From: Oikopleura dioica
Lineage: Eukaryota; Chordata; Appendicularia; Copelata; Oikopleuridae
Assembly: GCA_907165135.1 (NCBI GenBank)
Contig: OU015566.1
Span: forward strand, 684,501-748,500
Direction: 5' to 3'
Length of the DNA stretch: 64,000 bases
In this document: positions 9,235-19,628 of the stretch, in pieces
How positions within the stretch are numbered: the first letter of the stretch is position 1
How the letters are laid out: each line of letters starts with the position of its first letter
Notes under the pieces: model-generated
Databases searched by the model: none
The model's input: only the letters and a program-made list of their open reading frames with translations
What the model was told of the DNA's origin: nothing
Made by a program: the position numbers and the translations under genes

Positions 9235-9836
9235 TTACAGGCGTCGTTCAGCTCGGATGATTTGGCGGATATTTCGGTATTCGAAATCAGTCCGGCATAT
9301 AGGGCATCTGTTGTTCCTTTCTTCCTCAGGTTCCGCTTTGAGCGTTCTTAGACAATCAGCGCACGTGTAGTGAAGGCAGGGTGTAGGATCCTAAAATTTG
9401 TTATCAAAATATCAGTCTTGCTAACTACCATTTGTTTGTTTTCTTCCCAGCATATCACGCATTTTTTCTTTTCATCCTCCGAGATTTCTCGTGATGCAAG
9501 CTTGATTTGGCGAGATCTTATTATAATTGTACCAATGCAGGCACCCGGAGAAAAAGTTCGACAAAGTAATCTCGGGAGAAGCGGTGATCGAGCAACAAAA
9601 CGCTCCTCGGCGAATTCATCTGCGTTATCCATAAATTCTTTCCATTCAGATTTTGTATAAGGATAGTACCATCTCCCGAAACAGTCTTTACATTGTCCAC
9701 CAGGCACTGAATTTGTTTCAAGCTGAGCACGAGTGACTTCTCTGAATGTCGGAGATAGACTTGTCTTCTTACGACATATGCGACAGTAAATTATCGCATC
9801 TTCGTCTGTTATTTTGACAAGCTTAACAGCGAGCAT
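9235..9836 (-). CDS. RING-finger protein (candidate E3 ubiquitin ligase) of the Polinton
   Basis: ATG 9,836, one GT-AG intron (about 9,430-9,391), stop TAA at 9,235. The N-terminal half has two CxxC pairs (CRICRKK and CKDCFGRWY), a possible zinc site. The C-terminal part is a C3HC4-type RING: CVIC, then across the intron CLHYTCADC, then CPIC, with normal spacing. Family knowledge: RING domains recruit E2 enzymes, and large DNA viruses often encode them to redirect host ubiquitination. It is divergently arranged with the polymerase gene, with starts 144 bp apart, suggesting a shared promoter. Substrate unknown. Confidence 0.8.
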
Positions 9837-9980
9837 TTTTCAGTTTGAACAGAAATATTTTCGATAATTTATACTTCCTATTTTAGCGCCATCAATGAGC
9901 GTTGATGAGCATGCAAATCGGATAAAATCAGTCTGCTGGAAAAGTCTGAGATAAAATGAACCGGAAAGGGTAAGGAGCTT

Positions 9981-12900
9981 ATGAAACGCTTTAATTTCTT
10001 TTTTCCGGGAATTAATCCTTGGATAGCTTTAGGAGAGATACAAAAACACAAAGAGAAATTCAAGAAATTTTTCAAAGATGGTAAGCTTTCTGACAGAAAA
10101 TTTCTAGCACACTGTCAGTCATTGACAATTTGTAATTCTTCTAAAACAAATGAAGAAATTATTGCGTTTTATCAACTTGAAATTGTGCGGGTAAGATCAA
10201 TGTCGAAACAGTCAATCAAGATCAAATTTGCTGACGATAATTTGATAACTAAAACAAGCATCTTTGTGGAAGAGAAGGAAGATTGTTTTTATTACTACAC
10301 GTTTGAAACTGTTTTGGAAAAATTAGTGAGAGCAAAAAAATGCTCATCGAAATTAGATTTTGCTTTCAAGATTGACGGGTTTGATATTTTTGATGGACCA
10401 AAAGATGTATTTGCAAGAAATCTTTCAAAAATTTCTGCTGAAATGAAGAGAGAAATCAATTTCTACGAGTATCTTTATATTGACACTTTTCATAAATTCA
10501 ATATTTTACAGTCTTTTAACCCAAAAAACTCTCTCCAAGAAAAGCCGTTGAATTTTCTTGTCAAAAAGCAAGATCTTGTCTCATCAAGCGAGCCTCTTCA
10601 GCTTAGATTTTTGTATAACATGGATGTTTTCTCCAATGTTTATAAATGCGAAAACCCTTCTTGTGGATACGAAAATGTTAAGAAATCAAATTTCGAGGCA
10701 CATGTTAAAGCTTGTCAACACAAAAAAGAAACGATACCACTCCAATGTCCATATGGCGATACAATTTATCCGATCGAAATAGCAATACGAGCTGGTTACC
10801 TTTCAGAAAGGATGAGAGGCTTTAGAAAGACTCGTTTCGGTAGACCTTGAATAACAAACTCTCCAAATTAAAAAATTTTAGTCACTTTCGACATCGAGAC
10901 AATGGAATGTCCAGTCAATACAACAAACAAAGTGACGACGATTCACGCTGAACTTCGCTTGCTTTCGATTGCTATCGGAAGTAACTTTGGCTACGAGAAA
11001 TTTTTCATTCGTAGATGTGACTCAAACGAAGGAGCGCAGCAACTCGTTGAAAAATTTCTTGACGAGCTTGAACTTCTTGCTTCAAATGAAAGAAATTATC
11101 TTCCAAGTGAGATTTTAGAAGCCATTCAAAAACTTGATGGAATTGACATAAAATTGGAGCCTGTTTCGATCAGGAAAAGAATAAGGTTTATAAAAAGAGA
11201 GCTCGAAAATTATTCAAAGATGAATGTCTTTGGATTCAATAGTTCTGGTTTTGATTTAAAAGTTTTAGCTCCATATATAATTCCTTTTCTTAAGACAAAG
11301 TATAAAGCGAAATTGGTTTGTATAAAAAAGGGAACCCAATATTTCACTATTTCCACCCCTTTTTATCAGTTTAAAGATGCTCGGCTATTTAGTTCTCCAA
11401 CAAACTTAGCTGGGTACTTAAAACAAGGTGGTATCACTGAGGTAAAGTCAATTTGGCCGTATGAAAAATATCACAGCGTGTTGGAAATTGTCAATGACAG
11501 GACATTTCCACCAATTGAGGACTTTTTCTCGAGCCTAAAGAATAAGGGAATCGATGAGGAAGAGTATGAAAAGTGCAAAAAGGAGTTTTATCAAAATCAA
11601 GCGATCAATCCGAATTATTCAATGGGACATTGGCTCCGCCATTATAACATCATGGATGTCACCCCATTTGCCAAGGCCATCGACAACCAGTTTCGTGTCT
11701 TCTTTGATGTTTTCAAGATCGATCCCTCATTCTGCATGAGTTTACCGAAATTCGCAATGGCTTGTGTTTTCCAGCGCTACTCCAAAGCTTCGCCCCTGAC
11801 ATGTAAGCAATTTTCTTATGGATATATATTCTTATTATTTATATCTAGACTCGTTTCACAGAAACTTCAAAAAAGAGCACCAACTTTTGCGTGAAAATAT
11901 TATCGGTGGGCTGGTTAACGTTTTTTCTCGCTACACTGAGCTCCGCCCGGATGTTGATGCCCCTAAAAATGCCAAATTTGCCCCGAACGGAGATCCCTTC
12001 ACGCGTATCGTCTTTTTGGATTTTAATGCCTTGTATTTGTTTGCTCAAAAGATGAGCTTACCGACAACGCCAGGTAAATTCAAAATGCAAAAATAAAGGT
12101 GAAATCGAAGAATGTTTAGGCATTACTTGGGAGAAGTTTGACAACGCCGTTTTCCGCAAAAGGATCATGTCTACGGGAAACAGTTTCGCAGCCCTGCAGT
12201 GGCTAACATTCATTGACGAATTTAGCCCCTTGCTTGTTCAATCAAATGGTGAAAGAGTTCCTTTGGAACATCAATATTTTAGGGGTGAACATCAAGTAGA
12301 GAACTTCAAAATCGACGGATATGCTAATGTCGATGGTCAACATCATTTTTTTGAATTTCTTGGATGTTATTACCATACTCACTGTGTTGACTGCAATCCA
12401 GGAGGAGCTGACAAGGAATGGGAGAAAAAGTTTCGTCGATTGAATGAACTAGGTCAGGTTCATGTAATGCGCGAGTGTGAATGGAATCAAAGAAGAAATG
12501 AAGCTCATTTGACAAAAATTTCCAGATATTGGGGTCATATTTTCAAATCGAAAGAAACAGAAAAAAGTCTGATAGAGGGTATAAAAAATGATCAAATTTA
12601 TGGATTCATAGTTGCTGATGTAACTTGTCCCAAAGAAGTATACGAGAAAATATCGTATCTCAATTTTCCACCAATTATAAAGAGAATGAAAATTACAGAT
12701 CAGCTTCTTAGTCCATACATGAAAAGCCAATTTAGTAAGCTTGGTAAAAATTGTGATCAGGAAACAGTTATTCAGACATACAATGGTAAGAAAATATTTC
12801 TTCTCACAACTCTGGCTAAATTCTATCTTGATATTGGTTTAGAGATAACAAATATAAGATCATTTACACAGTATAGAGCGTCAAAATCTTTAAGCGAATA

Positions 12901-13895
12901 TGCTGATTCTATAACAAATGGCCGAGTCAGCGCTCTAGACGAGAATCCTCCTAATAAAGCCCTTGCTTTGGCTTTTAAAACGATCGGTAACTGTGGAGGA
13001 TTCGGTAAAGCCATCGAAGTTGTTGATCGACCAAGTCTCAAATTTGATGATGAAAAACAACTAGCTAGATCAATAATTAAACCAACATTCAAATCAACAC
13101 AGCCTCTCTATCAAGAAAACGGAGAATACTCAATTTCAGAGGTTACTTTCGAAAAAAAGCGAATCAAAGACGACAAACCGACTGTTCTTGGAGTTGCTAT
13201 CCTTCAAAATTCAAAGCTTCACTTTCTGTCCTTCGTCTACAAATTTCTTCACAAGTATTTGAAGCCAGGATCATACAAGCTGAATTATTGTGATACAGAC
13301 AGTCTCGCAATATGTAAGTTATTATTAAATATTGCTTGTCTTATAAATATATCTAGCTTTTACCAGGAGTGAAGAATGTATCGACACGAATCGTTCAAAA
13401 ATGATGACTTCATTCTTACCTTGTGTTCACCAAGAGTTGAAATACGAGTTTCTCCAAGAATGTGGCAAATGGCTTGTTCTTGAAAACACCAACCTAAACG
13501 AGAAAACTCCTGGTCTCTTAAAATGTAAGAACCATTTTCTTAAAAGTAGAATTCAAATCTTTCTAGCTGAATGGGAGACAGATTCGGGAGCACTTGTTTG
13601 CCTCGGAAACAAAATGTATTTCGGCTATGATCCGAAAAATGACAAGGTTAAGCGATCAACAAAAGGAGTTCCGCATAACCAAGAGTTAAAACTGCAAGAA
13701 TTCCTTGATTGCTTGTATGGAAACATAGAAACAAATAATCGATTCACTTTGCGAACTCTACGCCCTACTACCAACAATGTTGTTAAACGAGTTTCAACTG
13801 AAAAAGTTCTACTTTCAAATTTATTTGTAAAAATGCGCGTCATGGATGATGGCATTACCTGCGAGCCACTGACCCTCGACGGCAAGCCGCTTTAA
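9981..13895 (+). CDS. Protein-primed DNA polymerase B of the Polinton
   Basis: Six exons: 9,981-10,839; 10,882-11,802; 11,849-12,073; about 12,120-13,313; 13,357-13,524; 13,567-13,895 (about 1,230 residues, normal for this family). The N-terminal exon ends in a Cys/His cluster (CENPSCGYENVKKSNFEAH), a probable zinc finger. The exonuclease motifs are visible: FDIETME (10,888), NSSGFDLKVL (11,238) and the YxxxD type NIMDV (11,650). Polymerase motifs follow: DFNALY (12,019; A), KTIGNCGGFGK (12,978; B) and YCDTDS (13,288; C). The frame is intact. Replicates the element by strand displacement from a protein primer. Confidence 0.93.
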
Positions 13896-13978
13896 CTGTT
13901 TATTTCATCCATCTCCGAAAAAAAACAAGCTTCTTTATTTTTCACTGTTTTTTCCGCTAGAATAAATTTGTAAAGTCC

Positions 13979-13985
13979 ATATAAA
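13979..13985 (+). promoter_or_regulatory. TATA-like box (ATATAAA)
   Basis: GTCCATATAAACGTG lies about 25-30 bases before ATG 14,009; third instance of the GTCC-ATAAA pattern in the element. Confidence 0.5.
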
Positions 13986-14008
13986 CGTGATCAAAATTTC
14001 TCGTCGCT

Positions 14009-14554
14009 ATGCCATTCTATCAAAGTGAAAGAGTAGACCTAGAAGCAATTCGCAAAGAGTATGGTGGTACATACATTCCACTCTCTAAGGAGGAGCTTGA
14101 ATACTTTGAGAAAACGGAGAAGATGGGACAACTTCAGAATCGTGTTATCATTGCTCCTCCGAAACCAGGTCGGATCGTAGAACATGCTCACGTTAGACTA
14201 TTGATTAACAAGAACTTCGACTTGTTTAACGTTGTGGATGATCTATTCGAATTCATCTCACCGCCTTTTCGTTTTGGAATCGATTTTGCGTTTTTGCTGG
14301 AAAACCCCGTCACAGAAGATCCTGACTCACGTTTTCGATTTGTTTGGCCTCAAATCTCGACCTCTCTTCCAATAGAACCTAACCTTATCAAAAACAAGTC
14401 ATCGAAAAAAGAATTCTTGCAGAACATTCCAGATTGGACTGACATCCCTCGCCTCGTCGACATTACCCATCAAAATCAGAGCATGTTTCGAAAAAGCGGA
14501 TACAACATCACAAAACTCTTGACCTGTAGTCTTTACATAACAAAGATGAAATAA
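14009..14554 (+). CDS. Polinton protein of unknown function (181 residues)
   Basis: Intronless frame with a good start and an AATAAA overlapping its stop (14,552). Soluble, mixed-charge protein. Notable stretches are KEYGGTYIPLSKEELEYF near the N-terminus and APPKPGRIVEHAHVRLLI in the middle. No signal peptide, membrane segment or zinc cluster. It lies just downstream of the polymerase and is the last rightward gene before the repeat-filled convergence zone. Not recognised; a virion or replication accessory role is a guess. Confidence 0.7.
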   Translation: MPFYQSERVDLEAIRKEYGGTYIPLSKEELEYFEKTEKMGQLQNRVIIAPPKPGRIVEHAHVRLLINKNFDLFNVVDDLFEFISPPFRFGIDFAFLLENPVTEDPDSRFRFVWPQISTSLPIEPNLIKNKSSKKEFLQNIPDWTDIPRLVDITHQNQSMFRKSGYNITKLLTCSLYITKMK

Positions 14555-14639
14555 ATGCATTTTAGTCTCAAAATAATTCAGAACACTTTCAAAGTTTGCA
14601 TGGCTGAGACTAATCGGAAGGGTCTAGATTCAGTTTGCC

Positions 14640-15412
14640 CGTTTATAGACTGTCGAGGAGAGACCTGTCAAGGGGTCTGAGGTCTGTCAGGGTGGACTAA
14701 GGCCAGTCAAGGGGTCAGAGGCCTGTCAAGGGGTCAGAGGCCTGTCAAGGGGTCAGAGACCTGTCAACGGGTCAGAGACCTATCAAGGGGTCTGAGGCCT
14801 GTCAGGGTGGACTAAGGCCAGTCAAGGGGTCAGAGGCCTGTCAACGGGTCAGAGGCCTGTCAAGGGGTCAGAGACCTGCCAACGGGTCAGAGGCCTGTCA
14901 AGGGGTCAGAGACCTGTCAACGGGTCAGAGACCTATCAAGGGGTCTGAGACCTATCAAGGGGTCTGAGGCCTGTCAGGGTGGACTAAGGCCTGTCAAGAG
15001 GCCAGAGGCCTGTCAACGGGTCAGAGGCCTGTCAAGGGGTCAGAGACCTGTCAACGGGTCAGAGACCTATCAAGGGGTCTGAGACCTATCAAGGGGTCTG
15101 AGACCTGTCAGGGTGGACTAAGGCCAGTCAAGGGGTCAGAGGCCTGTCAAGGGGTCAGAGGCCTGTCAAGGGGTCAGAGACCTGTCAACGGGTCAGAGAC
15201 CTATCAAGGGGTCTGAGGCCTGTCAGGGTGGACTAAGGCCAGTCAAGGGGTCAGAGGCCTGTCAACGGGTCTGAGGCCTGTCAGGGTGGACTAAGGCCAG
15301 TCAAGGGGTCAGAGGCCTGTCAAGGGGTCAGAGGCCTGTCAAGGGGTCAGAGACCTGTCAACGGGTCAGAGACCTGTCAATGGGTCAGAGCCCCGTCAGT
15401 CTGAGGTGAGTC
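14640..15412. repeat. 19-bp satellite array with higher-order structure
   Basis: About 40 tandem units based on GGGGTCAGAGGCCTGTCAA with variants AACGGGTCAGAGACC and AAGGGGTCTGAGGCC. A longer unit with GTCAGGGTGGACTAAGGCCA recurs at about 14,690, 14,808, 14,976, 15,110, 15,225 and 15,285, so larger blocks were duplicated too. Lies between the two convergent gene sets of the Polinton. Confidence 0.92.
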
Positions 15413-15447
15413 TTTTTTGATTTTCTCATCGCCTAAGTCCAGTTATA

Positions 15448-15622
15448 TCTCTCAGAGCTCCCCCGATCCCAAAAATACCTCTCTGAGCTCCCCGATCCCA
15501 AAAATACCTCTCTGAGCTCCCCGATCCCAAAAATACCTCTCTGAGCTCCCCGATCCCAAAAATACCTCTCAGAGCTCCCCCGATCCCAAAAATACCTCTC
15601 AGAACTGCTTTGATCCCATGAA
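15448..15622 (-). repeat. 29-bp minisatellite, locus 3 (inverted relative to locus 1)
   Basis: About six units of CCCCGATCCCAAAAATACCT plus CTCTGAGCT. The first twenty bases are the exact reverse complement of the locus 1 core. Confidence 0.9.
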
Positions 15623-15792
15623 TGCCTGTGGAAACTAGAACTTACTCTATCGACAATGAATACAAATTAAAAAAGACTTGGAATTTTGTCACCAAAGTTT
15701 ATTTTCACCGAAAATTTTTATTTACAGGAGAGTTTCACCAGAATTTTTTTTATCAATTTTTTTTTAGTAAAAGGAAGGAGAAATGTTATATC

Positions 15793-16191
15793 TCAGAGTT
15801 CATTATCTTCTTTCTGAATCCAGCGAAAAACGTCTTTTGTCTTGCAGACAGGACAGTCATCGGAGAGGTCTTGTCGCTCGTATTTAAGAGTGAAATCTTT
15901 GAAATCAACGAAGTAAGATGAAACAATATTATTCTGCTCATCGTCGACCTTTTTAGGCGCCGTTCCAAGGATCTGTACAGGTATCCAGTTTTCTTTGCCA
16001 CTTTTTCTGTTTTTGTTCATTATCGCTATTTTCTCAAAAGCAAGAACATTATTTGTCACATTGACAGACGTGTAGTGGAGACGAACTTTTTGGCTTGAAT
16101 TTTCATCATCACCGCAGATACCGACAATATTGAGTAAGACACCACTTCTGTAAGAAGTGCAGCTAAAACTCTCAACTTTCTGCAAAAACAT
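15793..16191 (-). CDS. Polinton protein of unknown function with a CPVC motif
   Basis: 132 codons without introns, ATG 16,191. Mixed beta-prone sequence in the first two thirds and a terminal segment DDCPVCKTKDVFRWIQ containing a CxxC pair that could bind zinc with a partner. Leftmost gene of the leftward arm. No homology recognised. Confidence 0.6.
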   Translation of the reverse strand: MFLQKVESFSCTSYRSGVLLNIVGICGDDENSSQKVRLHYTSVNVTNNVLAFEKIAIMNKNRKSGKENWIPVQILGTAPKKVDDEQNNIVSSYFVDFKDFTLKYERQDLSDDCPVCKTKDVFRWIQKEDNEL

Positions 16192-16456
16192 ATTTTTCTT
16201 ATTGTGAAGAGACTTGAAATTTTAGCCATGAGGTTCAAAAGCACTGGTTACTCCGTGCACATTTTGCTATCCTGGATATGTTTAGGAAAATAGCTCAAGC
16301 GGAACTTCGACATGCGAAAAAACAAATAAAGAAAGACAAACAAATTCATCACCCAATTTTATTATCACCAATTTTATGTACAGGAAGAATACACCGCAGT
16401 TTCTTTTTTTTTTGACATTTTTTGTTTTTCTTAAAAAAAATGAAAAATGATTTTGT

Positions 16457-16702
16457 TCAGTTCTTCAAACGTTTCGCTACATATCCATCAAGCATTGCAC
16501 AGATAAGACATTCTGGATGTCTATGATCCTCGTAATTCTTGTGACCTTTCATAATCGCAGCTTCTTCAGCAGTAACTTCTATAGTTTCTGTAGTCGAGTT
16601 AGCATACCCGCAAAAAAACTTTTTGATTTTATTCAAGAAGGACATTTTTCGAATGACGGGTGAATAAAACTTCGACATGAGGTTCGAAAAAGCTGATGGC
16701 AT
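16457..16702 (-). CDS. Small Polinton protein of unknown function (81 residues)
   Basis: ATG 16,702, intronless. Basic N-terminal half with FLNKIKKFFCGYA, then an acidic middle and HRHPECLICAMLDGYVAKR near the end. The His/Cys cluster could be a metal site. Three genes in a row here are short and open with a similar upstream layout. No homolog recognised. Confidence 0.5.
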   Translation of the reverse strand: MPSAFSNLMSKFYSPVIRKMSFLNKIKKFFCGYANSTTETIEVTAEEAAIMKGHKNYEDHRHPECLICAMLDGYVAKRLKN

Positions 16703-16882
16703 ACGAGAGCATATTTTTTACTGAACCAGAAATTTTGATTATTGCCTGCTTGTAAATAGAAACTTGCTTCAAAGAAAGACCAAAGAGATAATCACCAAAC
16801 AAATTTATTACTCGAGTAAATAAAAAAATGAAAAGAAAAGGAAAGAAATTTTCAAGAGAGGGATCAAAAGAAGCAGAATTAA

Positions 16883-17203
16883 TTAGATTTTCTGGTCGAC
16901 TGGACGATTGAATCGGAAAGTGTAGGAAGGCTTGACATTGTGTTCTTTTTCCCAGTCGGATTGTTTGGCATCAGAAGTGGTGTAGAGATCTGCAGGACGT
17001 TGTGATTCTGTGTGCATTTGGAGAGCTTGGAAGACATTCGAGACTTCATCACCAGTCTTTGCAAACAGTCGTAAGTTGATCTCTTTGGTCGGTCGTGAAT
17101 AATCAAGGTCAGTTTCAAAACCAGGAATGTAAGTTCCCTTGACCCTGAAAAAGCCGCCCCCATTGTAGGAGCGAAAAGTGAAAGTTTTGATCGTGACAAA
17201 CAT
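16883..17203 (-). CDS. Polinton protein next to the capsid gene, possible minor virion protein
   Basis: 106 codons from ATG 17,203 (an in-frame ATG at 17,275 would add 24 residues). Begins with beta-strand-like sequence (FVTIKTFTFRSYNGGGFFRV) and ends PSYTFRFNRPVDQKI. It lies 69 bp downstream of the capsid gene on the same strand, where Polintons often keep virion genes. A minor capsid role is inferred from position only. Confidence 0.5.
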   Translation of the reverse strand: MFVTIKTFTFRSYNGGGFFRVKGTYIPGFETDLDYSRPTKEINLRLFAKTGDEVSNVFQALQMHTESQRPADLYTTSDAKQSDWEKEHNVKPSYTFRFNRPVDQKI

Positions 17204-17271
17204 TTTGATAATGAGATGAGCGGGCAAAAGAAGACCAGAAGTTCTAAAGCGCTGGTTAATCAGTGCTCTAT

Positions 17272-18606
17272 TCATAACCAGTGATTAATTATATGTTTAC
17301 TTACAAAGAAGGGTTTTTCAACTTGTTTATGTTCGTCAATCGTGAGCTTGGTCGAGACGATAGACCAAATAACGATTGAGTAATCATCTTCAAGTGGTGT
17401 GCTAAAATCGAAAGAGAAAGATAGCCAGCCTTGTGAGATTTCTTCTCCTTCAAACTCATGAGCAAAAATGTTGTTCACTTTGTAGTTTTCCATTGATACA
17501 ACATATGACAAATCAGCTTGACTAACTCGCCCAAGCGTGTCCAGATATTTCCAGTAGGGAAGAATCGGATATTGATTTGTGATTTTCTAAAGATAAGGAT
17601 AAAAAAAAAATAAGAAATTGAAAAGATAAACCTGAGGATATCCATTTAAAGATTGACCATTCAACATGACATTCACTTGAACAAGATTGTTGAAAAAGCT
17701 GAAATTCGAAGAATCAATTTTAGAAGATCCATGAAGAGCTTCTGTTTGAATCAGTCCAAAGAACAGATATGCAGGGGTATTTCCCCCAGTCACATTAAGA
17801 AGTTGCACATTTTTTCTTCCTTTTGGCAAACTCATTGTTGTTATCAAAGTATCATTGAATTTATATGTGATTGGCTTTGATTTGATTCTCCCAAAGTAGT
17901 TTCTCAGGCTCGGCGATGACACGTATTCAGCAATAGCGTAGGCATCAGTAATTTTAAGGACTTCTCCTGCTGGAAGCATATCAGTTTCATTCTCTCCGAT
18001 AAACATTGTCGAAAACTCATGTTTAAGACGATAAAGTGTAATTGAAAGATCTGTGTTTTGAGGAAGAGGTTTGTTCTCCATGAAAAAACCATGAGTCGGA
18101 AGGAAGATAAGTTCATAAATATAATTTCCGTTAGATGTTTCGTAACATTGTGGGCGTCGTCCATTTATAATCATTTTCTTTGAGTCACTATCAACAAGAT
18201 TCTCATAGTTGTATTCATCGTAGTACCCCTCAATCTGGAATGCGGAATTAACATAAAGTGGGTCGAAATTGACACGTTTGGTCAAGTAGTCTGCCAACAA
18301 GTAGTGAGAACTAAAGAAAAAATAATTATCAGAACAAAAATTAAGTCCTTACTTTGAATTTGAGTTATCGATAATCTGAGAATTCACCGCAACTTCAGTC
18401 TTTCCGAACTGTTTGCTAGCAAAGCCATTTGAAGGAATATAATTCTTGTCAAGCTCGATTGTGAAATGAATCGCAATTTTATTTTTCACAAGGAAAAGAT
18501 TCGGATCGGCGTCAAACTTAAAGCTAAGCCTTCCGGTCAAGCTGTCCTCTTCTCTTGGATAATGCCGTTTAACAACTTTTTGGTCGTAGTACTCAACTTC
18601 TGTCAT
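17272..18606 (-). CDS. Major capsid protein (double jelly-roll type) of the Polinton
   Basis: Three exons: 18,606-18,353; 18,310-17,632; 17,586-17,272 (about 415 residues; both introns about 43 nt, GT-AG). The size, the beta-rich texture and the position directly after the protease match the Polinton capsid family; no sequence search was possible. The last exon carries EGEEISQGWLSFSFDF and then a Pro-containing strand region, the usual C-terminal pattern. A donor GTAAGT near 17,290 could splice to an acceptor near 17,268 and give a slightly different C-terminus. Capsid proteins of this fold suggest the element may form virions, as proposed for Polintons generally. Confidence 0.8.
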
Positions 18607-18658
18607 GATTTCAGTCTAAAAAGAGCAAAAAGTTAGACAATTATATCACCAATTTTAG

Positions 18659-19078
18659 TCACCAGAGTTGAGAAAGTTTGAAAAGAAGTAATTGATCGTT
18701 AACAGTAAAGGAATGAGTAAAGAGAGAAGAAAGTTTCTGTCGTGAATAAAGAGAACGGAAAATAACGAAGAAGCAAACATAAAAACCACAATAAAATGAC
18801 GAGTCTGACTGGGTTCTTTTATAAAAAAAGGTTTCTTTATCACCAAAAAAGTCAAAAAGCTGCGTAGGATATTTTTTAAGGCCTAAACTATCAAATATTT
18901 CAATTTTACTCTTTATAATTCGTAATGAGATCCAGTGAGAGCCTTTTGAAATTTCAGGCGATAAGTTGACAACAATAAAAGAAGGAAAATTTTCAATTTT
19001 GGGTAAAGTATCAATGGAGTAAACACCTTGAAAATGTTCAACTCGTTCTAAACGTTTCGCAATTAGGTATGAGTTCAT
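18659..19078 (-). CDS. Adenain-like cysteine protease of the Polinton
   Basis: 139 residues from ATG 19,078. Catalytic residues fit the adenovirus-protease/Ulp1 clan: His48 (GSHWISL), Asp63 (EIFDSLG), Gln90 (KRTQSDSS) and Cys97 (FYCGFYVC). The N-terminal FQGVYSIDTLP is the usual family opening. An in-frame ATG at 19,249 would add 57 Lys-rich residues, but the start at 19,078 overlaps the stop of the preceding gene as ATGA and matches the family length better. It would process virion proteins. Stop TGA is 52 bp before the capsid ATG. Confidence 0.9.
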   Translation of the reverse strand: MNSYLIAKRLERVEHFQGVYSIDTLPKIENFPSFIVVNLSPEISKGSHWISLRIIKSKIEIFDSLGLKKYPTQLFDFFGDKETFFYKRTQSDSSFYCGFYVCFFVIFRSLYSRQKLSSLFTHSFTVNDQLLLFKLSQLW

Positions 19079-19290
19079 GCTTTTTTCTTTTTCGATGATT
19101 TCTTTGATTTTTTCAAATCTTTTGTTGTTTGATTTCGTTTTTTCTTTGTTTTGGTATTTGGATGTTTTCGACCTGGTGTTAGCTTGAGTTTTGTTGGACC
19201 GTTTTTTGACTTTCGTTTGCCCGCGCCGGATTGAGATTTTGGAAACCATTTTTTTGGACGATTTTCAAGCGAGGCAATGATTGTTTTCAT
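19075..19290 (-). CDS. Lys/Arg-rich 71-residue protein, candidate core protein
   Basis: ATG 19,290, stop TGA at 19,075-19,077. More than a third of residues are Lys or Arg (KSQSGAGKRKSKNG; tail KKSKKSSKKKKA). Its ATG overlaps the stop of the upstream gene as ATGA, and its own stop overlaps the protease start as ATGA, which argues that it is a real gene rather than a shadow. Small basic proteins condense DNA in adenovirus-like virions; that role here is an inference. The region is also open in the protease frame. Confidence 0.6.
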   Translation of the reverse strand: MKTIIASLENRPKKWFPKSQSGAGKRKSKNGPTKLKLTPGRKHPNTKTKKKRNQTTKDLKKSKKSSKKKKA

Positions 19291-19628
19291 TCTCTTGTTG
19301 TGATAAGTATCTGGAGTGAAAAGTGTTGAATGATGTGTTGACTGCCTAAGTCGATTGAAAATCGTGTATCCCGCCAGTTATATATGTTTAAAGGGAAGGT
19401 AACGGAGCGTTGGTCGGAGAAATGGCACCACCTGTCGTTTGGACGGATTTGACCCATCATCAGCGTATTCGGTTCTCCATAGCAAGAAGCAATTGAGTTA
19501 CACGTTATGAAAGCAATGTCCATGTCACGCGGAGTCGTCATCAGATTACAGACAGCGCTTATAATTTGAACATTGTACTCTTGATTTTTTTCAAAGAAAA
19601 TTTCAGGAACTTTCAGCTCCTTGGTCAT
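19287..19628 (-). CDS. Polinton protein of unknown function, possible minor capsid/penton
   Basis: 113 residues from ATG 19,628 (an in-frame ATG at 19,673 would add 15). It starts 26 bp inside the integrase 3' end and stops in an ATGA overlap with the next gene. The middle holds two Cys-containing strands (IISAVCNLM, FITCNSIAS) and the end reads FSIDLGSQHIIQHFSLQI. The predicted strand content and position suit a small jelly-roll minor capsid protein, but it is shorter than usual, so the call is tentative. Confidence 0.55.
   Translation of the reverse strand: MTKELKVPEIFFEKNQEYNVQIISAVCNLMTTPRDMDIAFITCNSIASCYGEPNTLMMGQIRPNDRWCHFSDQRSVTFPLNIYNWRDTRFSIDLGSQHIIQHFSLQILITTRE

Noticed and set aside
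14640..15622. CRISPR array
   Set aside because: The units are contiguous tandem repeats without unique spacers, in a eukaryotic transposon.
19075..19249. Protease N-terminal extension of 57 residues from ATG 19,249
   Set aside because: Low-complexity Lys-rich, not seen in the family's usual length, and competes with the ATGA-coupled basic gene. Retained only as an alternative start.
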